Below are positions 24,740-33,625 of a stretch of 43,998 nucleotides of DNA, piece after piece (positions within the stretch are counted from its first letter, which is position 1; the number at the start of each line of letters is the position of its first letter). Made by a program: the position numbers and the translations under genes. Source of the stretch: Halogranum amylolyticum (GTDB lineage Archaea > Halobacteriota > Halobacteria > Halobacteriales > Haloferacaceae). The notes beneath the pieces were generated by a model. The model made no database searches, had not been told where the DNA came from, and saw only the letters and a list, made by a program, of their open reading frames with translations. The stretch spans positions 1 through 43,998 of the forward strand of contig NZ_FODV01000026.1 of assembly GCF_900110465.1 (NCBI RefSeq), written 5' to 3'.

Positions 24740-25953
24740 GAGACTACTCACAACAGACGACGAACCGCGACACAGACCGAGACGTTTCGATCACCGGGAT
24801 AGAATCCTGCGTGGTCGAAGGCAACTTCGAGTGGAACCTCATCAAGGTAAAGACCGACGCCGGCGTAACAGGCATCGGCGAGTCATATCGCGGTGGGGGC
24901 GTCCCCGAGTTGGTCGAGTACACGAACCGCTTTCTCGTCGGTGAAAACCCTCTGGACGTCGAACGGCTGGTCCGGCACATCTTCCAGGAGATGTCCGGCC
25001 ACGGTGGGACGACCGGGAAGGTCGTGACGGCGGCGTCAGGTATCGAGATCGCGCTCTGGGACGTCGCCGGTAAGGTTCTCGACCTCCCGGTGTACCAACT
25101 GCTCGGCTCGAAGTATCGCGACGAAGTGCGGATGTACTGTGACTGTCACGCGGGAGAGGCATACGCCGTCGAAGACGGAGCCACCGCGTACGCCGAGACC
25201 GAGGCGTACTCCCCCGAGGCGTACGCAGCGGAGGCTCGTCGCGTGGTCGACATGGGGTTCTCCGCACTGAAGTTCGACCTCGATCTGGCGGCCGACAACG
25301 ACAACGACCCCTACAACGGTCGGCTCACCAACAGCGCCATCGCGGAGAAACGTGACATCGTCGCCGCCGTCCGCGAGGAGATTGGCTACGACGTCGACCT
25401 TGCGTTCGACTGCCACTGGGACTACTCCGTCGAGAGCGCGAAGCGACTGGCTCGGGAGCTAGAGGAGTTCAAGCTGATGTGGTTGGAGGATCTGATTCCG
25501 CCGGAGAAGATGTCCGCGCAGATCGAGGTGACGAAGTCGACGACGACGCCGGTCGCGACGGGCGAGAACCGGTTCCGCGTCTTCGAACTCACCGACCTCC
25601 TCTACGAACATGGCGTCGACATCGTCACGCCGGATCCGACGACCGTCGGAGGACTCGCAGAGACGATGCGCATCGCCGATAGAGCCGAGGAGAACTACAT
25701 CCCGATGTCGCCGCACAACGTCTGTAGTCCCGTCGGAACGATGGCGTGCGTCCACCTCGGGGCGGCAGTGCCGAACTTCGACCTCCTGGAGTTCCACGCA
25801 CTCGAAGTCGATTGGTGGGACGACCTGCTCGTCCGCGACGACCCCCTGATTCAGGACGGCGTCATCGAGGTGCCGGAGGCACCGGGGCTCGGTATCGAAC
25901 TCGACGAGGCAGTCGTCAAGGAGCATCTTCTCGAAGGCACCTCGGGCTTCTGA
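24736..25953 (+). CDS. Enolase-superfamily enzyme, sugar-acid dehydratase-like (second of the pair)
   Basis: A 405-aa protein whose ATG overlaps the previous stop by 4 nt; the frame is open far upstream, but that part is a shadow of the first enzyme. Active-site positions are K179-F-D181, D225/H227 (FDCHWD), E251 (WLEDLIPP), E277 (TGENRF) and D300/H327 (TPDPTT, MSPHN). The K-x-D pattern instead of K-x-K and the LEDLIPP/GENRF segments resemble galactonate/gluconate dehydratase-type members of the mandelate racemase group. It probably dehydrates an aldonic or related acid to a 2-keto-3-deoxy acid, which FAH-type enzymes could then process. This assignment is an inference. Confidence 0.88.
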   Translation: MRDYSQQTTNRDTDRDVSITGIESCVVEGNFEWNLIKVKTDAGVTGIGESYRGGGVPELVEYTNRFLVGENPLDVERLVRHIFQEMSGHGGTTGKVVTAASGIEIALWDVAGKVLDLPVYQLLGSKYRDEVRMYCDCHAGEAYAVEDGATAYAETEAYSPEAYAAEARRVVDMGFSALKFDLDLAADNDNDPYNGRLTNSAIAEKRDIVAAVREEIGYDVDLAFDCHWDYSVESAKRLARELEEFKLMWLEDLIPPEKMSAQIEVTKSTTTPVATGENRFRVFELTDLLYEHGVDIVTPDPTTVGGLAETMRIADRAEENYIPMSPHNVCSPVGTMACVHLGAAVPNFDLLEFHALEVDWWDDLLVRDDPLIQDGVIEVPEAPGLGIELDEAVVKEHLLEGTSGF

Positions 25954-25976
25954 CCGAGCGCGCGATTCTCGTCCTT

Positions 25977-26529
25977 TCGTCGACCGGCCCGCCTTTGGCC
26001 GGCGAGTTCTGAACACCGAGCGTCTCGACATCGAACCTCGCTAACCGACGAACGACCGCCTCTCCGAGCGACCCCAGGCCGACGACGGTGACAGTACTTC
26101 CCGCGAGTTTGGTGAACGACTGAATGCGTCGCCACTCTCGCCGTCGCTGCCGTCGGTAGCCTTCGTCCAGCCCCCGGACATGAGAATCCACCCGAACACA
26201 TGTGCGGCGATGTTCGGCCCGTGCACCCCTGAGGCGTTGGTCACCGCCACGTCGTTCGCCTCGAAGCTGTCGAAGGGAAGGTGATCGACTCCGCCTGTGA
26301 TACACGCGAACAGCCGAAGGTCTGGTGCTGCTTCGATGAGCTCCTCGTCGAGCTGCTTTCCGGTGACCACCGTTGACTTGGCGACGAGTCGGAGCTGCTC
26401 CTCGGGGGTCTCCGCGAGTCTGACCGTGTGGTCGGGTAGTCGCCACCGAAGCGTATCAGCATACTCGATGGCTGGAATCCCGTGTGCATCGTGGGGCAGA
26501 ACCGTTAGTGTGATTCGTGGTGTCGTCAT
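25977..26529 (-). pseudogene. Truncated, frameshifted D-2-hydroxyacid dehydrogenase
   Basis: The N-terminal frame from the ATG at 26529 reads MTTPRITLTVLPHDAHG and continues through FACITGGVDHLPF and VTNASGVHGPNIAAHVFGWILMSG, the catalytic domain of the SerA/GhrB family. After a run of five C (26171-26175) the homology moves to another frame: EGYRRQRRREWRRI and VTVVGLGSLGEAVVRRL, the NAD-binding motif. It then ends abruptly at about 25977, next to the end of the enolase-type gene, so the second half of the gene is missing. The homopolymer shift could be a sequencing error, but the truncation is real. It is divergent from the IclR gene at 26668. Confidence 0.8.
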
Positions 26530-26617
26530 CGTTTTGGGGATCGTGTTCGTGGCTGCCGTGTAGCAGCGACGACTACTAAACTGTCCGTCACCGGGAGTGT
26601 GAGATACACTGGTGCGC

Positions 26618-26645
26618 TGTTCGACGATGTCGAACATGTTTTATT
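26618..26645 (+). promoter_or_regulatory. IclR promoter with 19-bp palindrome
   Basis: TGTTCGACGATGTCGAACA (26618-26636) has perfect 7-bp arms around five bases. TTTTATT (26639-26645) follows and is centred 26 nt before the ATG at 26668. The same arms recur at 27810-27828. Probable binding site of the IclR protein encoded downstream. Confidence 0.6.
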
Positions 26646-26667
26646 CGTATAGATGAGATTACCGTGC

Positions 26668-27444
26668 ATGGCAAAGACAGGCAGCGGCGATGTGCCGGAT
26701 ACGGTACAGACAGCGGAGACACTGTTCGACATCGTGCAGTGTGTCAAATCGGGACAGGGGAAGACAGTCACGGAGGTCGCGAACGAACTCGATTACGTGA
26801 AGAGTACGGTCCATCGGCATCTCCACACGCTGGAAGAACTCGGGTACCTCGTCCAGCGTGCGGACGGCTACCACGTAGGGCTACGCTTCCTCGATCTCGG
26901 TGTGACGGCCAGAAACAGCCACACTGGCTACAAGCTCATCCGGGAGAAGGTCGAAGAAGTTGCCGAGACGACGGGTGAGCGCGCGCAGTTCTTCGTCGAA
27001 GAACACGGAGAGGCGGTGTATCTGGCACGGTCGGTCGGGGAGAACGCCGTCCGTACGGACCCTGGACTCGGGAGCCGGATCCCGCTGTACGCGTCGTCTG
27101 CGGGAAAAGCTATGTTGGCGAAGATGCCGGAGCCGATGTTGTTCGACTACATCGAACAGGTCGAGTTCGAACAGCTCACGCCGAACACCATTACCGACTC
27201 TGAGGTACTTCTAGCGGAGATAGAGAAGATCCAGGAACGTGGCTACAGTTTCAACCGACAGGAGACGCTGCGCGGGACGCACGCCGTCGGCGTCGCCGTC
27301 GGTGACTCGAACGGGGGAGCCATTGGGGCGGTCAGCGTCACCGGACCGTCACACCGGTTGAAGGGGGACCGATTTGAGAATCAACTGCCGGATCTCCTTC
27401 TAGGGGCAGCGAACGAACTCGAACTCAACATTGCCTTCTCATGA
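26668..27444 (+). CDS. IclR-family transcriptional regulator
   Basis: A 258-aa regulator. The helix-turn-helix is KTVTEVANELDYVKSTVHRHLHTLEELGYL (about residues 28-57), followed by the IclR effector domain with YASSAGKAMLAKM and VSVTGPSHRLKGDRF. The ATG at 26668 is chosen because the TATA-like box at 26639-26645 fits a leaderless start; another ATG at 26653 is in frame. A palindrome directly before the box suggests autoregulation. It lies next to the enolase/LarA/FAH/TRAP cluster and is its most likely regulator, sensing a pathway acid. Confidence 0.9.
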   Translation: MAKTGSGDVPDTVQTAETLFDIVQCVKSGQGKTVTEVANELDYVKSTVHRHLHTLEELGYLVQRADGYHVGLRFLDLGVTARNSHTGYKLIREKVEEVAETTGERAQFFVEEHGEAVYLARSVGENAVRTDPGLGSRIPLYASSAGKAMLAKMPEPMLFDYIEQVEFEQLTPNTITDSEVLLAEIEKIQERGYSFNRQETLRGTHAVGVAVGDSNGGAIGAVSVTGPSHRLKGDRFENQLPDLLLGAANELELNIAFS

Positions 27445-27582
27445 GGTGAGCGCCTGTCCCTCGATACGGGCACTCCTGTTCTCTTAGCTACTCTCCTGCC
27501 CGTACAGGCGTCTGATAAACCCAGGGCGTCTCCCTCATGTTCGATAGTGCTGAATCCCACTCTGATTGGACCAGACGGACAA

Positions 27583-27822
27583 TCACGTAAGGTCAGACGA
27601 CGCGCTTGAACAGTCTCCTGAGTGGTAACCCTGTAGATAAATCGTGACATCATTCTCGGCAGACTCAGCAACAGACATTACATATTTAGTAATGTAACGA
27701 AATACCGCGGAACGAGCGAAATCAAGAGAGAACCGTCTCACGTCGCGCGAATCAGCTGCTCGATCAAGTCGCTCGGGACGGTTCTCACCATCCGTCTCTG
27801 ACCCACCGTTGTTCGACGACAT
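27583..27822 (-). CDS. Doubtful small protein or gene remnant
   Basis: A 79-codon frame starting MSSNNGGSETDGENRPERLDR. It is acidic at the N-terminus as haloarchaeal proteins are, but I recognise no family. The second copy of the IclR-type palindrome covers its start codon, and a 7-bp inverted repeat (27675-27695) lies inside. Either a small regulated gene or the end of a deleted one. Confidence 0.25.
   Translation of the reverse strand: MSSNNGGSETDGENRPERLDRAADSRDVRRFSLDFARSAVFRYITKYVMSVAESAENDVTIYLQGYHSGDCSSASSDLT
27675..27695. repeat. AT-rich inverted repeat
   Basis: ACATTAC-ATATTTA-GTAATGT, perfect 7-bp arms with a 7-nt spacer. It could be a regulator site or a chance palindrome. Confidence 0.35.
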
Positions 27823-27828
27823 CGAACA
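27810..27828. promoter_or_regulatory. Second copy of the TGTTCGA-N5-TCGAACA palindrome
   Basis: TGTTCGACGACATCGAACA, arms identical to those at 26618-26636 and spacer similar. It lies about 370 bp downstream of the IclR gene and overlaps the start of the doubtful - strand frame. Confidence 0.5.
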
Positions 27829-27849
27829 CCAAGTGCGGGTCTTCGACAC

Positions 27850-28411
27850 AACCCGGTCGCATCAATGAGGCGCGTACCCGGATAACTCCGATAGCGACAA
27901 AATCGCGATCGCCGCCCCCTCTAAATATATCTACTTAGATATTAACGCGCGAGTCTATCTCGTCTATTGTCACAGCAGAGGCCTCTCCCTTAAGGTTCAA
28001 AAACCCACTAGAATCGTTAAAATGCCGAATTTTGTACCACTCTCTTTTCATCCTGTCTTTTTCGATGAACTAGACCCCATTCTGTGAACTAGTGTCTTTG
28101 ATGCGCGCGATATAGGTCAATCGTCACTATTCTTTTCTGATTTTGTATTAATCACGTTCAATTGTTTTGGTCTTTTTGGAACCCTACCGATAGAAATTGT
28201 ACTGCAAATACTATCCAATTTGTTTTATCTATTCTGATCAAGTACTCAGTGAATTATCGACCTGGACAGCGCGCTCGCTCCTCAAGGAGCAACTATTCGA
28301 TCGGCCGACTCACCCTTGTCGCACCAGATACATTGCGGTCTCAAGCCCCTATAAATATCCATCACGCACTTTCTAACAGGACCTAGAGAAGTTAGTGCGA
28401 CAACAACAGAC
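27850..28411. other. AT-rich gene-free region
   Basis: About 560 bp with long A/T-rich tracts (28000-28260) and a TATA-like run near 28350 but no credible gene. It marks the change from the GC-rich catabolic block to the region full of decayed mobile DNA. Confidence 0.4.
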
Positions 28412-29062
28412 TCAGAGCCCGTATAGTTCGCCGCGATTGAACTCCCGATTAATTGTCGACGGTAAGGTCTCCAACCGCCGGGCGGCTTTGCGCTTGCTCA
28501 ACTCGTCTTTCTGTACCATCTCGAGGACGCTTACGACGTCGTGGGAATTCTCGCCCTCAATGAGAAAGCCGTCATCCTTCTCAAAGCCGAGCGGAGTCGG
28601 GTGGTACTCGTCGTCTTCCATCCGTGCAGTCAGGCTACCTTTGGTTCGCTGTTAGGCCATGTTCGCTACAAGTTCGGCAAACACACCGAACAGTTGGAAC
28701 AGCGCCGTCTGACAGGGGTCGTCATCGCCGGCTCGCAGCACCATGCCTTCGCTGATGATGTGCAATTCGACGCCGGCGTCGGCGAGGCGGGAGGCAGTCT
28801 GATTGAGGTCTCGGATACTCCGACAAATAAGTGAGATACTGTGAATCACGACGGCGTCGAGTGTCCCGGCTTCGACGTCGCTCATCAACTTCCGACAGCC
28901 CGAGCGATTGGTCGTCGTCCCGGTGCTCTTGTCACGGTAGTTCCGTAGGTGGGCGAGATCAACGTCGAGCTCCCGTTCGGCATACTCGCTGGTGCTACTC
29001 AGTTATCGACTGAGACTCTGGTCTTCCGTGCTGACCCGCAAATAACACCCGATGGTCGCCAT
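28412..29062 (-). pseudogene. Serine recombinase (resolvase) with two in-frame stops
   Basis: From the ATG at 29062 the frame reads MATIGCYLRVSTEDQSLSR with the catalytic Ser in the RVST motif, then a TAA (29003-29005). It continues in the same frame through NRSGCRKLMSDVEAG and LFGVFAELVANMA, meets a second TAA (28652-28654), and resumes QRTKGSLTARMEDD to the end with a C-terminal helix-turn-helix (DELSKRKAARRLETLPSTI). The 217-codon frame has no shifts, so the damage is two point mutations. Haloarchaeal resolvases of this size work alone in DNA inversion or resolution of elements. Not functional unless the stops are read through. Confidence 0.85.
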
Positions 29063-29152
29063 CGTTTCGTGCAGGGGGTGGTAGTATATGAAAGACATTA
29101 TACACATATAGTCTGTACGAGAACGCCCGTTCTCATACAGGTTATTGACTGA

Positions 29153-29346
29153 ACCGGATCGAGTTTAGGAAAAGGATTGAGACAATCACTCTATCTACTC
29201 TCCAGGAGTTGTCAGAATTTGCGTGCAACAGACAGAAGGTACATGTTTCATTCCACTCATCGAAAGAATACTTACGTTTCGTCAAGCGAGAAAAATGTCC
29301 GTCAGCTATATCCAACAAATCACGCTTGAAGCGGCACTATCGTAGT
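29153..29346 (+). pseudogene. Short coding remnant, possibly of a transposase N-terminus
   Basis: One frame reads RIETITLSTLQELSEFACNR and goes on to HSSKEYLRFVKREKCPSAISNKSRLKRHY until the IS630 copy begins. It has clear coding character but lacks a start. The first third is repeated at 43289-43356. The family is not recognised; a haloarchaeal transposase N-terminus is a guess. Confidence 0.35.
29170..29236. repeat. 67-bp imperfect direct repeat, left copy
   Basis: About 90 percent identical to 43289-43356 (six mismatches and one indel by hand alignment), in the same orientation, 14.1 kb apart. The right copy lies about 100 bp after the integrase gene. Confidence 0.65.
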
Positions 29347-30389
29347 CATTAGAAGTAGTTGCTCACACTAGGGATAGGAAGTCGATCAAGTGCGCTGTCG
29401 ATCGCTGTGTTGAGTTCGTCGAGAGACTCAAAGAATCGGTTGCCAAGAGCGTCTTTCAGTTGTCTCCAGCACTCTTCAACCGGGTTTAATTCCGGTGAGT
29501 ACGCCGGCAATCTCACGAGGGCGAGGTCGTCACGGGCCGTCAGGTCCGTGACGGACGACGCCCGGAAATACGGTGCACCATCGAGTACGACGGTCAGATC
29601 TTCTTGGAATTCTTCACACAATGTGAGAATGAAATGCTTCGCATGATCGGCAGTTACGTACTCCTCGAATCGTGAGAAGAAGCGATCACCGTTCTCGGTG
29701 GCCGCGCCGAGTAAGCACGTCCAGTCACGTTGCCCAGCGAGTTCGACCGATGGACGCGTGCCGCGCGGAAACCACGCGGCACGCGGCTCAACTTGCACGG
29801 ATGTCTTGGTTTAGTCGATACAAACTATCGTGGCGTCCATCTCTCGTCGCTTTTTCGAGTTCGTCGTGAAACTCGTCTCTGTCTTCAGGCTCGGCTTCGG
29901 CGGCTGTTCGACGAGGGTTTTGGTAACTCAATCCCACTTCTTTCATCAACCGCGGGCAGTTGGGGAGTGAGTAGTCAATGTCGAACGTTTCTTCGAGGAA
30001 ATCCTTGAGGAGCGCCGGCGTGGTCGCCGGCGCGTTGATCCCTGCTTCAGTTGGTGGCTGCTGAAGCTTTTCTTCCAATTACTTCTGTTGTTCCTCGGTG
30101 AACTTACGTGACCTTCCTGACCGATAATCGTCCTGAACAGCCTACTCAAGCGGCTCGAATCAGACCCGCTTGAGCCAGGTGTGAATTGTCCGTCTCTGCA
30201 CACCGTACCACTCGGCAAGTTCAGTTTGTGTGACTCCGTTTTTGTACGCAATCGCTGCAGTAAGCCGTTGTGTCGGCTTCTTTCCTTCAACTTCGTCGAG
30301 CGTCAACTGAAGTTTCTCGACAGATATTTTGTCGAGATGGTCCATGAGTAACCACTAACACTTAGGTAAAAATTCTAATGCCTACTATA
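29338..30389 (-). mobile_element. IS630-family element, degenerate
   Basis: The ends are CTATCGTAGTCATTAGAA (29337-29354) and, reversed, CTATAGTAGGCATTAGAA (30373-30390), matching in 16 of 18 positions, each including a TA at the outer edge as expected for TA target duplication. The element is about 1.05 kb and encloses one transposase pseudogene on the - strand. Confidence 0.75.
29349..30345 (-). pseudogene. IS630-family DDE transposase with four stops and a frameshift
   Basis: The N-terminal helix-turn-helix part starts at 30345 (VTQTELAEWYGVQRRTIHTWLK). In-frame stops follow at 30160-30162, 30142-30144 and 30079-30081. The middle reads YSLPNCPRLMKEVGLSYQNPRR; near 29840 the frame shifts. 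The catalytic part has DATIVCID followed by a stop at 29811-29813, then VVLDGAPYF and AYSPELNPVEECW, the three acidic residues of the DDE triad, ending in SVSNYF. All catalytic motifs are still readable, so the decay is fairly recent, but no intact protein can be made. Confidence 0.85.
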
Positions 30390-30390
30390 G

Positions 30391-30532
30391 AGCTTCACTA
30401 CACGCCAGTTCACGGCAGCTGGCTAAACATGGCTGAGATCGAAATCAACGTCCTCAGCCGGTAGCGTCTCGACCGCCGCATCCCCGATGCAGTGACCCTC
30501 CGATAGGAGGTCGCTGCATGGGTTGGAAACTG
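30391..30532 (+). pseudogene. C-terminal fragment of a second IS630-type transposase
   Basis: The + frame reads LHYTPVHGSWLNMAEIEI and then LDRRIPDAVTLR with two in-frame TAG codons and a TGA. HYTPVHGSWLNMAEIE is the last catalytic motif of another IS630 subgroup (with the Glu in NMAEIE). It begins right at the edge of the IS630 copy, so that copy inserted in or beside an older element. Confidence 0.75.
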
Positions 30533-30604
30533 AAATAAAAAGAAGTCTCGATTAACTGTTAATTCACAACTGAGGATGCTCGAATCAAATCTCGTTTGCT
30601 GGAA

Positions 30605-32065
30605 TTAGAACGGCCCCAGACCGATTGCCACACCAATCCCAACAGCGCTCATGCCGATAAGTATCTGTACGACCAATAATTTCCAGGTGAACTGAAGCCA
30701 GCGTCCGTAGGGAATGTTTGCGATCGAAATCATTGCCATTGTCGGACCGAGGGTCGGGATAAACATATTAGAGAATCCATCTCCATATTGGAATGCGAGG
30801 ACTATAACCTGGGCTGGGATCCCGACGATCTCGCCGATCGGAACCAGAATCGGCGTCACGACAGCAGCTTGACCACTTCCAGAGGGGATGAAAAAGTTAA
30901 CCACAGACATGAGAGGAACCATCAATGAAGCAGAAACCACAGGAGACATGTCCTTCAATGGCTGTACAAGAGCCCAGATTACGGTGTCAAGGACGGCACC
31001 ATCTCTCAAGACGACGATAATACCGCGTGCGAACCCGATAATTAATGCAGCATAGAGTAGGTCTTGCGCACCGTCGATAAAGTTTGAAACTATTTCGTCT
31101 CCACTCATTCCATAAATCACCCCGACTAGAATCCCGGTAACGAGGAAAAGCGTCGCGATCTCGTTGATATACCACCCATACTGTGTCACGCCAACTATCA
31201 GCATGACGATTGCGAGAGCGAAAACTCCCAGTACGGCCTTATGGATTCGTTTGAAGTCTATCTCCGATGGGTCATCTTCGAGTTCGAGATTACTGTAATC
31301 CAGATCACTCACGTAACTCTCTGAGGGAGATTCTTTTACTTTCGAGGCGTAGCGGTAGATGTACCCGATAGTAACGGTCATCGAGAGCACCCAAAAGATA
31401 GCCCGGTACCAGAGACCAGAGTAAATTGGAAGACCAGCAATTCCCTGTGCGATACCTACAGTGAACGGGTTGAGGGGTGCAGATGCGAATCCGGCTGCAA
31501 GTCCCAGTAACACCATCGAACAGCCAACGATCGCATCGTAGTCGAGGCTAAGGGCTAACAATACCGCTAACGGGACAAACGGGATCACGCTCTCGTAAAG
31601 TCCGGCCACACCTGCTATTACACCAAAGAAGAGTGGCACACAAATCAGGATTAGGTACTCCCGGTTACTTTCTTCGAGGCGAGTTACGATCCCTGACAGC
31701 GCTGCAGTGATAGAACCAGTCGCTGTTATCAGACCAAAGGCGCCTCCGATAATGAGGACAAAAAAGACGATTGACGCGGCGTCTATCAGGCCAAGCTGGA
31801 CTGATTTCAGCATCCCCATGAACGAAACTGGGGGCTCTTGGATATAATGAAAGCTTCCTGGGACGATCACTTCCCGCCCCTCGACCATCTTCCTTTTATA
31901 CTCACCTGCTGGTATAAAGTGAGTTGATACTGCCGCAATTCCAATGATGGCTGTAATAAGGACGTATGGATCTGGGATCTTTTCCGCTATACTAGCTGCC
32001 AGTGAGTTTTTTTGGGACTGTCCTCCAGGTTGACTTGTCGCATCTTCAATATTTTGCTCTGACAT
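30605..32065 (-). CDS. YfcC-family transporter (C4-dicarboxylate anaerobic carrier-like)
   Basis: A 486-aa integral membrane protein with about 12 hydrophobic helices. The start PDPYVLITAIIGIAAVSTHFIPAGEY, the central FFVLIIGGAFGLI and LYESVIPFVPLAVLLALSLDYD, and the late VNFFIPSGSGQAAVVTPILVPIGE are family hallmarks. Members carry amino acids, dicarboxylates or short organic acids; arginine/ornithine exchangers are distant relatives. A loop of about 45 residues after helix 6 is highly acidic. A weak TTACAAT near 32089-32095 is placed for a leaderless start at 32065. Probably used with the aminotransferases to the right, but no direct link is visible. Confidence 0.85.
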   Translation of the reverse strand: MSEQNIEDATSQPGGQSQKNSLAASIAEKIPDPYVLITAIIGIAAVSTHFIPAGEYKRKMVEGREVIVPGSFHYIQEPPVSFMGMLKSVQLGLIDAASIVFFVLIIGGAFGLITATGSITAALSGIVTRLEESNREYLILICVPLFFGVIAGVAGLYESVIPFVPLAVLLALSLDYDAIVGCSMVLLGLAAGFASAPLNPFTVGIAQGIAGLPIYSGLWYRAIFWVLSMTVTIGYIYRYASKVKESPSESYVSDLDYSNLELEDDPSEIDFKRIHKAVLGVFALAIVMLIVGVTQYGWYINEIATLFLVTGILVGVIYGMSGDEIVSNFIDGAQDLLYAALIIGFARGIIVVLRDGAVLDTVIWALVQPLKDMSPVVSASLMVPLMSVVNFFIPSGSGQAAVVTPILVPIGEIVGIPAQVIVLAFQYGDGFSNMFIPTLGPTMAMISIANIPYGRWLQFTWKLLVVQILIGMSAVGIGVAIGLGPF

Positions 32066-32754
32066 TAATCTGTTGTGAACTCAAGATCAATTGTAACCGA
32101 CGACCACAGTTCATCGTTAATGTTTATCTTCATGAGATCCAGTTGAGATCTTTTACTCCAGGAATATAAACGTTTTGGCCCAATAGTGTATATTAACTGA
32201 TTGGATGTTGGACATTCGCGATCGTGTTAAATACTCTGATTATCGTAGCGAGTTCGGCGACTCGAGCCGGTCATTTCACGTTAATTGAAGAGTCACGGTT
32301 AGTCGTCCATAGTGTTGTGACCGTGTGACGTGAGTTTAAGACGCGGTCTATCGACGCAAATGATAGCTAGACTCATGCCAGAGGTGACCTGAAGCGGCAG
32401 TTGACTCTCTATTTGATGAAGAAAGAACGTCGGTTCTCGAATTTTGAACCGAAGCATTTGATTTATCCAAATACGTTGTGGTCCTCGATGATGATACTTG
32501 TCATGGAACATTCTCGAACAGTACTGTGTGTAATGGAATTGGTCGGCTAGAGATTGGGTGAGACTTGGCGCGTCTGCCTGTTACAGACGTACATGTCGCA
32601 GTTTGAGTTCTCCTACTGTACTAAAGCAACATCGTCGATGTACTCGAAGTGTGGGGTGACAATACTAGAGATGTAATGGTGAGGAAGAGACAGCGTTGGA
32701 CCCCGGCAATAAGTCCACACACAGTCTTTCAGCAGGCTTGTCGTGGTATCTATG
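32066..32754. other. Long spacer between the transporter and IclR genes
   Basis: About 690 bp without a gene I can support. A 70-aa - strand frame at 32299-32511 lacks coding character. The stretch 32390-32500 may be an old remnant. No tRNA or array was seen. Confidence 0.4.
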
Positions 32755-32778
32755 TTTGAGATATGCAAAGCCTTATCA
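32755..32778 (+). promoter_or_regulatory. Promoter and candidate operator of the third IclR gene
   Basis: TTTGAGATATGCAAA (32755-32769) is followed after 2 nt by CTTATCA (32772-32778), centred 27 nt before the ATG at 32802. The 15-mer recurs with one mismatch just after the gene (33611-33625). Confidence 0.5.
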
Positions 32779-32801
32779 TGGTATGTAGTAGTATTTGTCA
32801 T

Positions 32802-33602
32802 ATGGTGGATGACCTCGATCAAAGCACACCCCGCCGGATCAAATCTATCCAAAATGCAAACCAGTTACTGAAAATCGTTCAGTCCCACTCTGACCCAACG
32901 CTCGATGACATCTGCGAAGAAGTGAGTCTATCGAAGGGCAGTGTTTGTACGTATCTCAAAACACTGGAGGAAGAAGGACTCATCTCGTGTACAGATGGAA
33001 CGTACCAACTTGGATTGGACTTCTTGATCAGAGGCGAGAGCGTTCGGAACCACATAGACCTGTATCGGGGGGGTATGGAGGTTGCTGATGATCTCGCAGA
33101 ACGGACGGGCGAGTGGGTTCATCTCACGATTGAGCATCGTGGTCAGGAACTCACAATCTACGAAACTGGTGGAGACAAGGCAATTGCCACGGATTATCAT
33201 ATTCAGATGCGTGAGGTACTTCAATATCTCCATAGTACGGCTGCTGGCAAGTCGATGCTTGCGCACTTCGACAGGGATTACGTTGAGAAGATAATCGACC
33301 AGCATGGTTTGGTCAAAGAAACCGAGCACACGATCACAGATCGTGATACACTATTTGAGGAACTTGAGCAGGTACGGGAATTGGGATACGCAGTTAACGC
33401 TGAGGAAGTAATTAGAGGTCTTCGGGCGGTCGGTGCACCCATTCATGGTGAGAACAATGAGTTGTGTGGGGCGATTAGCTTGACCGCCCCAACAAGCCGG
33501 TTGTCCGGCGAGAACTTCGAGGACCGTATTCCAGAACTCGTGATGGAGACGTCCAACATCATCGAGGTGAATCTCGAAACGGCGTCAATGCAAACCCACT
33601 AA
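32802..33602 (+). CDS. IclR-family transcriptional regulator
   Basis: A 266-aa regulator with a winged helix-turn-helix (PTLDDICEEVSLSKGSVCTYLKTLEEEGLI, about residues 33-62) and an effector domain with STAAGKSMLAHF and AISLTAPTSRLSGENF. The ATG at 32802 (MVDDLDQ) is preferred to those at 32763 and 32778 because of the TATA-like box position and family length. A 15-bp motif lies before and behind the gene. Neighbours are a YfcC transporter and aminotransferases, the probable targets. Confidence 0.9.
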   Translation: MVDDLDQSTPRRIKSIQNANQLLKIVQSHSDPTLDDICEEVSLSKGSVCTYLKTLEEEGLISCTDGTYQLGLDFLIRGESVRNHIDLYRGGMEVADDLAERTGEWVHLTIEHRGQELTIYETGGDKAIATDYHIQMREVLQYLHSTAAGKSMLAHFDRDYVEKIIDQHGLVKETEHTITDRDTLFEELEQVRELGYAVNAEEVIRGLRAVGAPIHGENNELCGAISLTAPTSRLSGENFEDRIPELVMETSNIIEVNLETASMQTH

Positions 33603-33610
33603 GACCTGTA

Positions 33611-33625
33611 TTTGAGCTATGCAAA
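33611..33625. repeat. Second copy of the 15-bp IclR-flanking motif
   Basis: TTTGAGCTATGCAAA, one mismatch to 32755-32769, nine bases after the stop codon of the IclR gene. The following 220 bp to the aminotransferase hold no recognisable gene. Confidence 0.45.

Noticed and set aside
28000..28400. Possible CRISPR array or replication origin in AT-rich DNA
   Set aside because: No regular repeats or spaced iterons were found by eye.
32299..32511. 70-aa - strand frame
   Set aside because: Amino acid composition is not haloarchaeal, and no homology or promoter is visible.
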